Below are positions 8,240 to 16,538 of a stretch of 64,000 nt of DNA, piece by piece. Under the pieces are notes generated by a model. The model searched no databases. It was not told where the DNA came from and saw only the letters and a list, made by a program, of their open reading frames with translations. Source of the stretch: Peribacillus glennii (GTDB taxonomy: Bacteria > Bacillota > Bacilli > Bacillales > DSM-1321). A program made the position numbers and the translations under genes. The first letter of the stretch is position 1. The number at the start of each line of letters is the position of its first letter. The stretch spans positions 1 through 64,000 of the forward strand of contig NZ_QVTD01000012.1 in the NCBI RefSeq assembly GCF_003429105.1, written 5' to 3'.

Positions 8240-8267
8240 CACTATATGTGTGGGCAAAAAAAGATGT
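8240..8267 (-). promoter_or_regulatory. Candidate sigma-K promoter of the mnx-like operon
   Basis: On the minus strand AC (8267-8266) is followed after exactly 17 bases by CATATAGTG (8248-8240). This fits the sigma-K pattern of AC, 16-17 bases, CATAnnnT. It lies about 30 bases upstream of the first gene of the operon. The mnx operon of Bacillus SG-1 is known to be expressed late in the mother cell, consistent with sigma-K. Confidence 0.55.
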
Positions 8268-8322
8268 GCATTCACCCATGGGCGAATGACATCATATGCT
8301 GGCTTGAGGAGGAGTGAAATAA

Positions 8323-8739
8323 ATGGAACAATGGTTAGCCGTCTTTTTCTATGCTAATTTCCTGATTGCTTTTATTTCCTATATCTATCTCTATAAACGA
8401 AGAAAATTGATTGGGTTTCACCTCGGCATGAATATCGCGATGGTTGCCGGAGGGGGGCTTTCGTTGGGGACAGGGGTCATTTTGATTAATCAATTTCCAT
8501 TGCACTACTTGGAGATCACGGTCGCTTCAGCTTTAACAGGGATTCTCGCGGGCGTGCTATTTGGGGCACTTTTTGATTACCAAACTCTTTTAACCGGGCA
8601 TATTAATGGCCTATTGATGGGAATCATGGCTCCAATGGTTGGTGCGGCTTCATCCGGCAGCCTGATATTTATGATCTTCCTTGAAGTCTTTGTTGTTGGG
8701 TCATTTGCAATGGTGCTTGTCTCCTCAAAATTGTCTTAA
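8323..8739 (+). CDS. Small integral membrane protein, paralog 1
   Basis: This 138-residue protein has a GAGGAG ribosome binding site. It is almost entirely hydrophobic, with four or five membrane spans: about residues 5-22, 33-52, 62-85, 92-110 and 115-135. The motif G-x-LFGALFDYQ-x5-GHINGLLMGIM is matched closely by the next gene, so the two are tandem paralogs. It is transcribed away from the mnx-like operon, sharing a 111-base spacer that contains the sigma-K-like promoter. I do not recognise the family. The glycine-rich pattern suggests tightly packed helices; a channel or transporter role is possible but unproven. Confidence 0.65.
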   Translation: MEQWLAVFFYANFLIAFISYIYLYKRRKLIGFHLGMNIAMVAGGGLSLGTGVILINQFPLHYLEITVASALTGILAGVLFGALFDYQTLLTGHINGLLMGIMAPMVGAASSGSLIFMIFLEVFVVGSFAMVLVSSKLS

Positions 8740-8761
8740 TGGTTGGGAGCTGACCGGGTTA

Positions 8762-9223
8762 ATGGAAATCTTTCTTGTATGTCTACTCGTTTTTAATGGC
8801 TTGATTGGGTTCCTGGGCTTCCGATATCTTAATAAATCAAAATACTTATTCAGCGATCGCTTCGCCTTCATTGCAGCGTTGACCGCCAGCACCATCGTAA
8901 GCCTGGTGACGGCACTAAATTTGTTTTTGTTGTTTCCTGATTATTTTTCAGTGATTAGCGGGCTCAATATGATTCTGGGGATAGGGATTGGTGCTGTATT
9001 CGGTGCTATGGTTAATGCGCAATCTTTCATAGCCGGACTGTTTAACGGGGGAGTCGGGGGAATAATGGGAACCATGATTGGTGCAGTTACCATGAATCCT
9101 TCCATTTGCAGCCTTCCTGTTTCATCCCTCAGCGGACAGACCGTGATATTGTTTTTTGGTTTGTTCAGTTTTATCCTTCTGTCGACAACATTTTCATTAT
9201 TGTGTTTTGCTTTAAGAGTATAA
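8762..9223 (+). CDS. Small integral membrane protein, paralog 2
   Basis: The open frame extends upstream into the previous gene, but the ATG at 8762 fits best: it starts just after that gene's stop (23-base gap) and gives a hydrophobic first span. The 153-residue product has four or five membrane segments. Its central motif IGIGAVFGAMVNAQSFIAGLFNG followed by GGIMGTMIGAV mirrors the FGALFDYQ...GHINGLLMGIMAPMVGAA of the preceding gene, showing tandem duplication. The two probably form a hetero-oligomeric membrane complex (inference). Function is unknown; proximity to the Mn-oxidase operon is the only clue. Confidence 0.65.
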   Translation: MEIFLVCLLVFNGLIGFLGFRYLNKSKYLFSDRFAFIAALTASTIVSLVTALNLFLLFPDYFSVISGLNMILGIGIGAVFGAMVNAQSFIAGLFNGGVGGIMGTMIGAVTMNPSICSLPVSSLSGQTVILFFGLFSFILLSTTFSLLCFALRV

Positions 9224-9434
9224 TAGGACGAAAAATCAGGGGGAGGGCATTTTATTCCTCTGAACGGCACCCCAATTGGTAGCATGATTTAACCGCTGGT
9301 GTGCTGTTTTTTTACAATGGAATGGCTGCCCTTTTCCGCTTTTCAGTTATATTAGTCTATACCAAACATATGGCAAACAATATATTATACTATCCCTGGA
9401 AATAAGGCTGACATGATAATGAGGAGGAGATATT

Positions 9435-9653
9435 ATGTGTCGTGATAACAAAAAGGATTTTTTGAAAAATTTACCGATTAACTATCCTTTAGGTATAGTG
9501 TATTTAAATGGGGTCCCGGTTCGTGTGAGCACTTTCCTAAACCAAAATCATGAAACGGGTCTTGCTTATTTTATGGATGAAGATGGCCAGGCGGTTGTTA
9601 TAGACATAGCAAAAATTGATGGGATCGGATTTGGTGAAGCTGATGCGGAATGA
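9435..9653 (+). CDS. Small protein, paralog of the gene at 9748
   Basis: This 72-residue protein has a GAGGAGATATT ribosome binding site ahead of its ATG. Its body reads NLPINYPLGIVYLNGVPVRVSTFLN and ends with IAKIDGIGF. The convergent gene at 9748 contains LPENYPVGSIFINGRQQRVTRFL and IESIDGI in the same order and spacing, so they share one domain of about 60 residues. I do not recognise the family; the short strands suggest a small beta-fold. Its position at the edge of the spore-surface island suggests sporulation, without direct evidence. Confidence 0.6.
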   Translation: MCRDNKKDFLKNLPINYPLGIVYLNGVPVRVSTFLNQNHETGLAYFMDEDGQAVVIDIAKIDGIGFGEADAE

Positions 9654-9655
9654 AC

Positions 9656-9727
9656 AAAAAAGCCTTCATCTGTAAAAAAGGGGGGCTAAGCCTTTAAGGC
9701 TAGGAATTTTCCGCCATAAAGGCTTTT
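9656..9727. terminator. Hairpin region between convergent paralogs
   Basis: AAAAAGCCTT near 9656 can pair with AAGGCTTTT near 9719, and a short palindrome AGCCTTTAAGGCT lies between them. The A- and T-rich flanks fit termination in both directions. Confidence 0.4.
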
Positions 9728-9747
9728 CGCTCTTTTCGGTTTATCAT

Positions 9748-10170
9748 TCACCTGCCGGGTAGCTCCCAAATAATGCCATCAATACTCTCGATATCAAAGG
9801 TCTTTACCGATTCACCATCTTGAAACATCGCAATATTATCTTTAAAGTTCATGCTTAAGAACCTTGTTACCCTTTGTTGTCTGCCATTTATGAAAATACT
9901 GCCGACAGGATAATTTTCCGGCAATAGCGACAGCAGTGAAGCAAAAGGATTTTCCTTCTCATGGTTCTTGAACAGATGCTCGAATATTTGATGCTGGAGG
10001 GATTCGTGTCCAATCAGTTGTCTTTTTAATTGTTGAATGGACTCCTTTTGGGCCTGAACCTGTTTGCTTAAATCGATAACTTTGCTTGAATAATAAATCT
10101 TCTGATTTGACCCTTGTGTTTGCGCCATTTCCTCCAAGTACAGCTTTGGATTACATACCGAAGAAGACAA
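9748..10170 (-). CDS. Coiled-coil protein with C-terminal domain shared with the gene at 9435
   Basis: A TTG start at 10170 follows GAGGAGAG and gives 140 residues. Residues about 25-60 form a predicted coiled coil (KVIDLSKQVQAQKESIQQLKRQL). Residues about 80-138 repeat the small domain of the gene at 9435 (LPENYPVGSIFINGRQQRVTRF...IESIDGI). The coiled coil may mediate self-association. No family name can be given. It may belong to the same spore-surface cluster, judged only by position. Confidence 0.6.
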   Translation of the reverse strand: MSSSVCNPKLYLEEMAQTQGSNQKIYYSSKVIDLSKQVQAQKESIQQLKRQLIGHESLQHQIFEHLFKNHEKENPFASLLSLLPENYPVGSIFINGRQQRVTRFLSMNFKDNIAMFQDGESVKTFDIESIDGIIWELPGR

Positions 10171-10257
10171 AACTTATCTCTCCTCACCACCAGTAAAAAT
10201 ATATACAGAATATTGTATGTATACATTCCTAACATGACACAAAAGGCTCCGAGGGAT

Positions 10258-10352
10258 CCGGGGTCAGTCCCCCGTCACGTTAATACTTTAATCCATCGGG
10301 GGACTGACCCCCATTACGTTAATGCGTTAATCCATCAGGGGACTGACCCCCT
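10258..10352. repeat. Intergenic repeat element, copy 1 (GGGGTCAGTCCCC modules)
   Basis: Three near-palindromic GC modules (10259-10273, 10296-10312, 10337-10351) of the form GGGGGACTGACCCCC or its reverse complement are spaced about 40 bases apart. The spacers contain ACGTTAAT...TTAATCCA. A related element lies at 15031. The GC modules stand out from the AT-rich surroundings. Confidence 0.75.
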
Positions 10353-10361
10353 TAGCGGCCC

Positions 10362-11471
10362 TTATTTGTATGTTTTAGTGTACATTGTGTATTTTGCTAT
10401 TTTTTCTAGGCTTGGTTCATATCCGATTCCCGGTGCATCTGGAACAGTGATTGTTCCGTTTTCGACAGTCACTTCCGGCTCAATGATATCTTCTGTCCAG
10501 TAAAGGGATGAGGCTGCAGTATCTCCAGGCAGGGTAAAATTAGGCAGGGAGGTAATCGCAATATTATGTGCCCGGCCAATGCCTGATTCAAGCATGCCCC
10601 CGCACCATAATGGAATCCCATGTTCCTGGCATAGATCATGGATTTTCCTTGATTCAGTCAAGCCCCCAACCCGGCCGATTTTGATATTGATAATTTTACA
10701 GCTGCCCAGCTTGATTGCATTCCTTGCATCCGCCAATGAATGAATGCTCTCATCCAGGCAAATCGGTGTTTTTAGCTTCGGCTGCAATTCCGCATGGACG
10801 ATGATGTCGTTATAAGCAAGCGGCTGCTCGATCATCATCAGATTATAATCATCAAGCGCCTTTAAACGGTCCATTTCTTCCAACGTATAGGCGGAATTGG
10901 CATCTGCCATAAGGGGGATGTCCGGATATGCTTTACGGACCTTGTCGATCAACTCGATATCCCATCCCGGCTTGATTTTCAGTTTAAAACGTTTATACCC
11001 GTCTTGAAGGCGGGCTTGAATCACTTCCAAAGTCGAATCAATCGAATCCTTGATTCCGATGCTTACCCCTACATCGATTTTCTTTTTTGTCCCGCCAAGC
11101 AAACTAGCAAGAGATGCTTTTTGCTTTTTCGCATATAAATCCCATATAGCACCCTCGAGTGCCGCTTTGGCCATATAATTGCCGCGGATGTGACTGAAAA
11201 GTTTTTCAGAGATTTCATCTGGATGCTCGATTTCATTTTGCAATAGAGTTGGAATCAAAAAATCCTCAAGAAGATGCCAGCTTGTCTTAACTGTCTCTTC
11301 ATTATAAAAAGGGTCAACCATCGCCACGCATTCTGCCCAACCGGAAATCCCCTCATCGCTTATCGCCTCGATTAGAATAAACTCTCTGTCGTATTGCTTT
11401 CCAAAGCTGGTGACAAAGGGATAAAGCAGGTCCAATTTAAGCTGCCGCATAACCACTTGTTTAATTTTCAC
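10362..11471 (-). CDS. menC: o-Succinylbenzoate synthase / N-succinylamino-acid racemase
   Basis: The frame opens at 11507, but AAAGGAG ahead of a GTG at 11471 gives the start typical of the family (KIKQVVMRQLKL, 369 residues). It is an enolase-superfamily enzyme. The acid-base lysines are in KLKIKPG, the metal ligands in MADAN, IEQPL and CLDES, and the second lysine in NIKIGRVGG. In Bacilli this family makes o-succinylbenzoate for menaquinone, racemises N-succinyl amino acids, or does both. No other men gene is nearby, and the upstream gene is a GNAT acyltransferase. That pairing favours the N-succinylamino-acid racemase role, in which a D-amino acid is succinylated, racemised and desuccinylated. 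The desuccinylase is not in the window. Confidence 0.85.
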   Translation of the reverse strand: MKIKQVVMRQLKLDLLYPFVTSFGKQYDREFILIEAISDEGISGWAECVAMVDPFYNEETVKTSWHLLEDFLIPTLLQNEIEHPDEISEKLFSHIRGNYMAKAALEGAIWDLYAKKQKASLASLLGGTKKKIDVGVSIGIKDSIDSTLEVIQARLQDGYKRFKLKIKPGWDIELIDKVRKAYPDIPLMADANSAYTLEEMDRLKALDDYNLMMIEQPLAYNDIIVHAELQPKLKTPICLDESIHSLADARNAIKLGSCKIINIKIGRVGGLTESRKIHDLCQEHGIPLWCGGMLESGIGRAHNIAITSLPNFTLPGDTAASSLYWTEDIIEPEVTVENGTITVPDAPGIGYEPSLEKIAKYTMYTKTYK

Positions 11472-11503
11472 TAAGGAAGCACTCCTTTTTCTATATGACT
11501 CCA

Positions 11504-12352
11504 TCATTTTTTCGAAAGGACATAGAACTGAACCGGGATTTCAGCCATCGAATTCTTATGGAAACCGGTAACTAGCCATCCTCGTTCAAATAACTCAGTA
11601 AAAACTGCCCTTGTTTTCATTCGCCACTCCACCGCGGCTTGCATGCTTGTTTCTCTTATTTTCCGGAAATTCTTTGGAATAGCCACAAACGCAGGTTCTT
11701 GTTTAGGTAAAGGAAGGATGCCAGAAGGAACCGGCAACTCTTTTTCATCCCAATGCCATTGAACCAGGGAGTTCGCAAGCATAAAATCCAATCCAAGTTC
11801 CCCATCATTGAAGTCGGCAGTTTTTTCCTTTTCAATATGCCACTCCACGAGAAAACGGTCAGAAGGAAGCCCGCTGTTCAGAAGATCTTCCATTTCCCCG
11901 TAACAGTTTGGGATATATGTGGAGCACACACCCCCAAGCTTGGCAATATTTAAATAACCATTTATGCTCTCCAAAGGATCGTATGTCCAGGTAATCAGGG
12001 AATAGCCAAGTTTTAATGCTTCCACACGCTGAGCCCGCTTTAATTCTTCGCCAATTCCTTTATTTCGGAAGTCGGGATCGGTCCCCAAAATATGTGAACA
12101 AAGATATGGCATTTTACCGTTAAAGCCTGCAAAGCTGTATTGAAATGCAACCAGCTGCCCGCCAGAATAAGCCCCTAAAACCATCCCGCCGTTTTTCACA
12201 GCAGTGATCGTTTGATGGGTAGGGATGGAATCCTCTGCTCCCCAGATCTTTCCTTCGAGCTTTCTAACTTCCTCAAGCTCCTCAATCCGATAAAGGGAAC
12301 GGATTTCAATCTCGTCTTTTTTCACGATGGCCTTCTCTCCTGTAATAATCAT
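11504..12352 (-). CDS. GNAT-family acyltransferase paired with MenC/NSAR
   Basis: This is a 282-residue GNAT-type protein. The acyl-CoA binding region is visible near residues 85-105 (DPDFRNKGIGEELKRAQR, with the R/Q-x-x-G-x-G/A pattern as RNKGIG). The first ATG at 12352 has a weak ribosome binding site; a GTG at 12325 behind AGGAGAG is an alternative. Its stop lies about 30 bases ahead of the preferred menC start. In Geobacillus and related Bacilli a GNAT N-succinyltransferase acting on D-amino acids is encoded beside the racemase, so this is the likely role. Substrate and acyl donor are inferred from context only. Confidence 0.75.
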   Translation of the reverse strand: MIITGEKAIVKKDEIEIRSLYRIEELEEVRKLEGKIWGAEDSIPTHQTITAVKNGGMVLGAYSGGQLVAFQYSFAGFNGKMPYLCSHILGTDPDFRNKGIGEELKRAQRVEALKLGYSLITWTYDPLESINGYLNIAKLGGVCSTYIPNCYGEMEDLLNSGLPSDRFLVEWHIEKEKTADFNDGELGLDFMLANSLVQWHWDEKELPVPSGILPLPKQEPAFVAIPKNFRKIRETSMQAAVEWRMKTRAVFTELFERGWLVTGFHKNSMAEIPVQFYVLSKK

Positions 12353-12958
12353 TATTCCTGGCTGAAATCAGCCTCTTTTAATGGTACCATTTTTGGTCTT
12401 CACGATTTTATGGCGGGAGGAACGCCAACAAAAATAATGGAAGCCCGATATAAGAGACGATAATTCCATACCATCCATCTCTTGCCCGAAAAATGCGAAG
12501 TAATTTTGTCTGAGAATCACGGGCACACATACTATCGTAGCGAAAATCGGTTCAAATGGGTACCATTTTGAAACATAAAGCAATCTGTTAAGTTCCTGCC
12601 CTGTCTAAGGCATGCCTTCCGAAAACGATAGTGAGTAATTGAGATCCCAGGCCAGGATATGACTCCGGATAAGTCTGCGGCATTTAATATCCTTGTAATA
12701 TGCGAAATGATTGGTTGCACGCAGCTGAATCGGTTATGATGGTCCTTCCATTTGGATGCCCAATTAGATAAGCAAGCAGCTTTATTTGACGTGCGGACCT
12801 TCGGTCAAATTTTTATTTGACCAATCATTTAAAAGGAATCTGCTTCATGACGTCAAGTAAAGAAGCCAACCCTTCATTCTTTATTTTTTAGCGCAGTCCA
12901 TCCTTCAAATATACCTTATCACAAAAAGATCAAACTTTTCTTCCTTATACGAATGAAG
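12353..12958. other. Intergenic region without a convincing gene
   Basis: About 600 bases with only short reading frames that lack ribosome binding sites. GGTACCATTTT appears twice (near 12380 and 12560). No riboswitch, tRNA or remnant with recognisable protein similarity was seen. Confidence 0.5.
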
Positions 12959-12960
12959 AA

Positions 12961-12984
12961 AACCCCTGGCTGATGGCCAGAGGC
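12961..12984 (-). terminator. Terminator of the xpaC-yaaN operon
   Basis: On the minus strand CCTCTGGC pairs with GCCAGGGG around a short loop and is followed by TTTTCTTC, 30 bases after the yaaN stop. Confidence 0.7.
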
Positions 12985-13013
12985 TTCTTATACTTATGCT
13001 ATTTACAGAGGAA

Positions 13014-14189
13014 TTATCCCCCTTTTATTTCCAAAAGCTTTTGCCTTAAGCTGTTTTCCATGGAAGCTAGTTCATGCTCTGCCTGGCGTCGTTTGTTTCG
13101 CCCTTCTTCCTGAATGCGCATTGTTTCTTCAAGTGTAGAGAGCAAGTTTTCCTGGGTTTTTTTCAGCGTTTCGATATCGATAAGGCCCCGTTCATTTTCC
13201 TTAGCCGTTTCAATCGTATTGGTCTTAAGCATTTCTGCATTTTTGAGCAATAGCTCATTTGTTGTCTTTGAGACCTGCTTTTGTGCTTCCACGGCATGGC
13301 GCTGCCTGATCAGGGTCAGGGCAATCGCAACCTGATTCTTCCAAAGCGGGATCGCCGTCATGATGGATGATTGGATCTTTTCAACGAGCGCCTGGTTTGT
13401 GTTTTGGATCAGGCGGATTTGCGGGGCGCTTTGAATCGTAATTTCCCTGCTTAATTTCAAATCATGAACCCGTTTATCCAGCCTGTCCGCAAACTGGACC
13501 ATGTCGTTCACTTCCTGGAACTTCATTTGGTCGTTTGTTGTTTCTGCTGCTTTTTTTAGCTCAGGAATCGTTTTTGCAGTCAATTCCTCCAGTTTAAGTT
13601 CACCGGCAGCGATATACACATTCAACGCCTGAAAATATTCTTTATTGCTTTCATATAATTTTTCCAGCATCACGATATCAGAAAGCAGGACATTTTTGCT
13701 GGTATCGAGCTTTACGCTGATTCTGTCAATCTGCGCACCCGTTTTCTGATACTTGGAGAGGACCTCTTGGATCGAGCCTGACAGCTTCCCGAACATGCGG
13801 CCGAAAAAGCCCGGCTTCTCCGGCTTTAACTCATCCGGGTTTACTTCGTTCAGCTTCCTCATCAAGTCACTGATAATTTCACCAACCTGGCCTATATCTT
13901 TCTTTTGGACATGCTCAAGCATCGAATTGGAAAAGGACAGCAGCTTTGATTGTGCAGGCGTACCGTAAGAGATCATCGCCTGGTGGTTCTTCGGGTCAAT
14001 CTGGTCTGCAAGCTGATAGGCTTTTGCCCTGTTTTCCTCAGGGATGACGTCAATGAGACGCACCGGCTTCTCTTCATTGACTTGAAGATTGGGTACCGCT
14101 TGGCTGTCCCCGAATGGATTGGAAAGCAAGTCATCCATTAAATCCGTACTGGCGGTTTTATTCAACAGGGATGGATTGGTTTCATTCAT
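13014..14189 (-). CDS. yaaN: TelA/KlaA-family protein (YaaN-like)
   Basis: This 391-residue, highly charged and helical protein belongs to the TelA (toxic anion resistance) family, with the family core around [19 protein letters not shown] and [18 protein letters not shown]. The N-terminus holds SNPFGDS and a proline-rich stretch. Its start overlaps the stop of the upstream xpaC gene. This reproduces the B. subtilis xpaC-yaaN pair. TelA-family proteins are linked to tellurite and antimicrobial tolerance in some species, but the biochemical activity is unknown. A long coiled coil is likely over about residues 160-390. Confidence 0.85.
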   Translation of the reverse strand: MNETNPSLLNKTASTDLMDDLLSNPFGDSQAVPNLQVNEEKPVRLIDVIPEENRAKAYQLADQIDPKNHQAMISYGTPAQSKLLSFSNSMLEHVQKKDIGQVGEIISDLMRKLNEVNPDELKPEKPGFFGRMFGKLSGSIQEVLSKYQKTGAQIDRISVKLDTSKNVLLSDIVMLEKLYESNKEYFQALNVYIAAGELKLEELTAKTIPELKKAAETTNDQMKFQEVNDMVQFADRLDKRVHDLKLSREITIQSAPQIRLIQNTNQALVEKIQSSIMTAIPLWKNQVAIALTLIRQRHAVEAQKQVSKTTNELLLKNAEMLKTNTIETAKENERGLIDIETLKKTQENLLSTLEETMRIQEEGRNKRRQAEHELASMENSLRQKLLEIKGG

Positions 14190-14842
14190 CTTAAACTCCT
14201 GCTTTCTTCATGTAATGGTGATTTCTTGATTGAATTGACCGAATGCTTGGCCACATCTATTTCGAATTGCAGTTCATCGATGTCATCAGACAGCACCCCG
14301 TACAGGTCCTGCTCAATCGAGCGGTTGATTTCATTCATCATACGGCGGGTTTCCATCAATGATTGCTCAAGCTCATGGCTTTTCTTTGGCTGTGAGGATA
14401 AGAACACATATTTTTCTGTCAGCTCGACTGCCGAATCCAAGTGGGAAAAATAAAATCGTTCCGCCTTGTAGAAACGTTTCGGTTCCTTTTTGGTCAAGCT
14501 GTATATCTTCCTTATGACCCGTATTAATTCAATATTTTGCTTTAGCGAAGCAATTTGGCGAATGGAAAAAAGTGCTTTGTTCAAGCGTGAAATTTTCACC
14601 TTTGCTTCCCGTAAATTTTGGCTGATATATTGATATTCTTTTCTGCTCAAACCGTGCTTCTTTAACATGCGGTGTTTAATATAGGCCGGCACCAACAAAA
14701 TTAGGAGTGTTCCTCCCGCAAGTGAAAGGGCGGCCGATGACAAAAACGGCTGGTTGAAAGCAAAAAAGCTTACCAGCCACACAATGACAGCGGTCGGAAC
14801 TGCAAACAACACTCCAGCAAAAAAGGCGATAAATGGGTTCAT
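14186..14842 (-). CDS. xpaC: XpaC-like membrane-anchored protein
   Basis: At 218 residues this has two N-terminal membrane segments (about 5-28 and 33-55) followed by a charged helical domain ([25 protein letters not shown]). Length, topology and its overlap with a downstream TelA-family gene match XpaC of Bacilli, originally annotated for hydrolysis of 5-bromo-4-chloroindolyl phosphate. The two proteins probably work together at the membrane. True substrate and role are not established. Confidence 0.8.
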   Translation of the reverse strand: MNPFIAFFAGVLFAVPTAVIVWLVSFFAFNQPFLSSAALSLAGGTLLILLVPAYIKHRMLKKHGLSRKEYQYISQNLREAKVKISRLNKALFSIRQIASLKQNIELIRVIRKIYSLTKKEPKRFYKAERFYFSHLDSAVELTEKYVFLSSQPKKSHELEQSLMETRRMMNEINRSIEQDLYGVLSDDIDELQFEIDVAKHSVNSIKKSPLHEESRSLR

Positions 14843-15030
14843 TGTATATCGACTCCTGACATATTCTTGTTATTATCTACGGATCAATGGCCAAAAGGTT
14901 TCAAATCGCTAGGAAAAAAGTATAAAAATGTCATTTCTTATGTTCACCTTAACAATACACGAAAATGGATATTTTTTCTATAGACCCAAGAAAGTAAAGC
15001 ATTATAAGACCTAAGGCGTATTTTTCAATT

Positions 15031-15124
15031 AGGGGGTCAGACCCCCAGCGGTTTAACGCTTTAACGTATTCGGGGTCAGACCCCCAGTGCTTTAACGCGT
15101 TAACGTTTCGGGGGACTGACCCTT
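15031..15124. repeat. Intergenic repeat element, copy 2 (GGGGTCAGACCCC modules)
   Basis: Three GC modules (15031-15047, 15071-15086, 15109-15123) of the form GGGGGTCAGACCCCC are separated by spacers containing TTTAACGCGTTAACG, itself palindromic. The layout of three modules spaced about 40 bases matches the element at 10258. Confidence 0.75.
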
Positions 15125-15221
15125 ACAATGTTATCGATTCCGCTGTCTAAACTATCGCCTGATCGAGAATAATCTATTAAATCAACACTGAAATCCTTGG
15201 GTAGGACTTTAAAGACATGAA

Positions 15222-15255
15222 AAAACCACTAAAGGAAAAACCTGTTAGTGGTTTT
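15222..15255 (-). terminator. Terminator of the GDSL esterase gene
   Basis: AAAACCACTAA pairs with TTAGTGGTTTT around a 12-base loop; on the minus strand a T-run follows. It lies 20 bases past the stop. Confidence 0.75.
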
Positions 15256-15274
15256 AATGAAACTCGATTCCTAT

Positions 15275-16003
15275 TTACTTCTTTTTTGCAATCGCTTTCC
15301 AAAATTCAGCCGCGACCACTTTGTATCCAGTCTTGCTCAAATGTATATCTGCCGGGTTAGGGATATACTCTTTATATTTTTTGGCAATTTGCTTCTCTGT
15401 TGCTACAAACACATCCCGATTTTTTTTGGCAGCCGACTCAATTTGTGAATTCAAGGCATTTAAAAGCGGCAGGAGAGAAGCCTGTTCTTCCTTTGGCATA
15501 TACGGGTAAGGGTTGTAGTAACCCATCACATAAACTTTCACACGCGGATTAAGTTTGTCAATTGTGCTCAGAATGGATTGTAGATTGTTGGAAACGGCCA
15601 TAATTGCATCCGTAGCCTTGGAAGGATCTGTACGGATTGCGCCCAGAAGGTCATTTGCCCCAATGTCTATGGTAACATGGGTCGCTTCCTTGATTTCTTT
15701 TCTAATCTTGGAGCTTTTTGTAACATCATTCAACAATTGCGAAGAAGTATAACCCGGTACCCCAAAATTGTCGAAATCAGCAAGTTTGTATTTATTTGAC
15801 GTAAAAGTATTTGCAACATAATCGGGATACCCATAATCAAGATATCTTTCTGGCGTTTGCCCAGCCGCCAATGAATCTCCTAAAGCGACATACTGTACCG
15901 TCTTAACCGGCGCCGTTTGCGGTTTTGCATACGAAGCAAATGGCAAACCAAACAATAATGACCCCGCCACCAAGAAACCTGCGGCCTTCCTTTTGCTATT
16001 CAT
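15275..16003 (-). CDS. Secreted SGNH/GDSL esterase-lipase
   Basis: This 242-residue protein starts with a Sec signal peptide (MNSKRKAAGFLVAGSLLFGL, cleavage probably after SYA). All SGNH blocks are present: VALGDSLAAG with the nucleophile Ser near residue 44, the glycine in NFGVPGYTS, GAND for block III, and DIHLSKTGY for the catalytic Asp-His. The ribosome binding site is AGGGGGAA. It is likely an extracellular acyl hydrolase. Substrate cannot be deduced. It stands alone with its own terminator. Confidence 0.85.
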   Translation of the reverse strand: MNSKRKAAGFLVAGSLLFGLPFASYAKPQTAPVKTVQYVALGDSLAAGQTPERYLDYGYPDYVANTFTSNKYKLADFDNFGVPGYTSSQLLNDVTKSSKIRKEIKEATHVTIDIGANDLLGAIRTDPSKATDAIMAVSNNLQSILSTIDKLNPRVKVYVMGYYNPYPYMPKEEQASLLPLLNALNSQIESAAKKNRDVFVATEKQIAKKYKEYIPNPADIHLSKTGYKVVAAEFWKAIAKKK

Positions 16004-16176
16004 CCAATTCCCCCTTGGTATAAAATACCTGTTTTTTCACACCCTGTTCATTTTCTATATCCATCACAAATATCCTCCCTACAATTGAGGTTATTTGTGC
16101 GACAAATAACTACAAGGTATTCGTTTTTTTGGAATTATGATAAATTAATGGGATAAGGGATGAAGGAGTTGTTTTG

Positions 16177-16527
16177 ATGAAGAATCAAGAACATCATGAG
16201 TCATTGCCGCCGAAAACATGCTCGATTGATCGGCTTGTAACGGTGCCGGAGGATGTTAACAAAGTAATAGAAGGCAAGAAAAAAGCTACACGCCGGAATG
16301 GAAGATATGCTGATGTCGGAGAGATCATGGTATTAAAGGATAAGAAATACGTCGTGGATCGTGTATATTCCCAGTCGCTTGGTGAATTGACAGATGAAGA
16401 CGCCCGCCAGGAGGGATATAAGACCGTAGAAGAATACAAGCAATCCATTTTGTCGTTTCATCCTGGTATGCCCTGGCTTCCGCACATGAAAGTCTGGGTG
16501 CATGAATTCAGCCGGGTTGACGAATAA
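16177..16527 (+). CDS. ASCH-domain-like small protein
   Basis: GGAG sits 8 bases before the ATG at 16177, giving 116 residues. After a short tail the body reads SIDRLVTVPEDVNKVIEGKKKATRR, then DVGEIMVL and YVVDRVYSQSLGELTDEDARQEGY. This arrangement is typical of ASCH domains, a beta-barrel fold thought to bind RNA or modified nucleotides. The Lys-Lys-x-Thr in KKKATRR resembles the signature loop. It is followed 11 bases later by a membrane protein gene, so the two may be co-transcribed. Function unknown. Confidence 0.7.
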   Translation: MKNQEHHESLPPKTCSIDRLVTVPEDVNKVIEGKKKATRRNGRYADVGEIMVLKDKKYVVDRVYSQSLGELTDEDARQEGYKTVEEYKQSILSFHPGMPWLPHMKVWVHEFSRVDE

Positions 16528-16538
16528 CAGGCAACGAA

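Noticed and set aside
12368-12583. 71-codon minus-strand frame in the spacer upstream of the GNAT gene
   Set aside because: No ribosome binding site and no recognisable sequence; probably chance.
10258-15124. GC-rich modules considered as a CRISPR array
   Set aside because: Only three modules per copy, modules are palindromic, and the spacers resemble each other instead of being unique.
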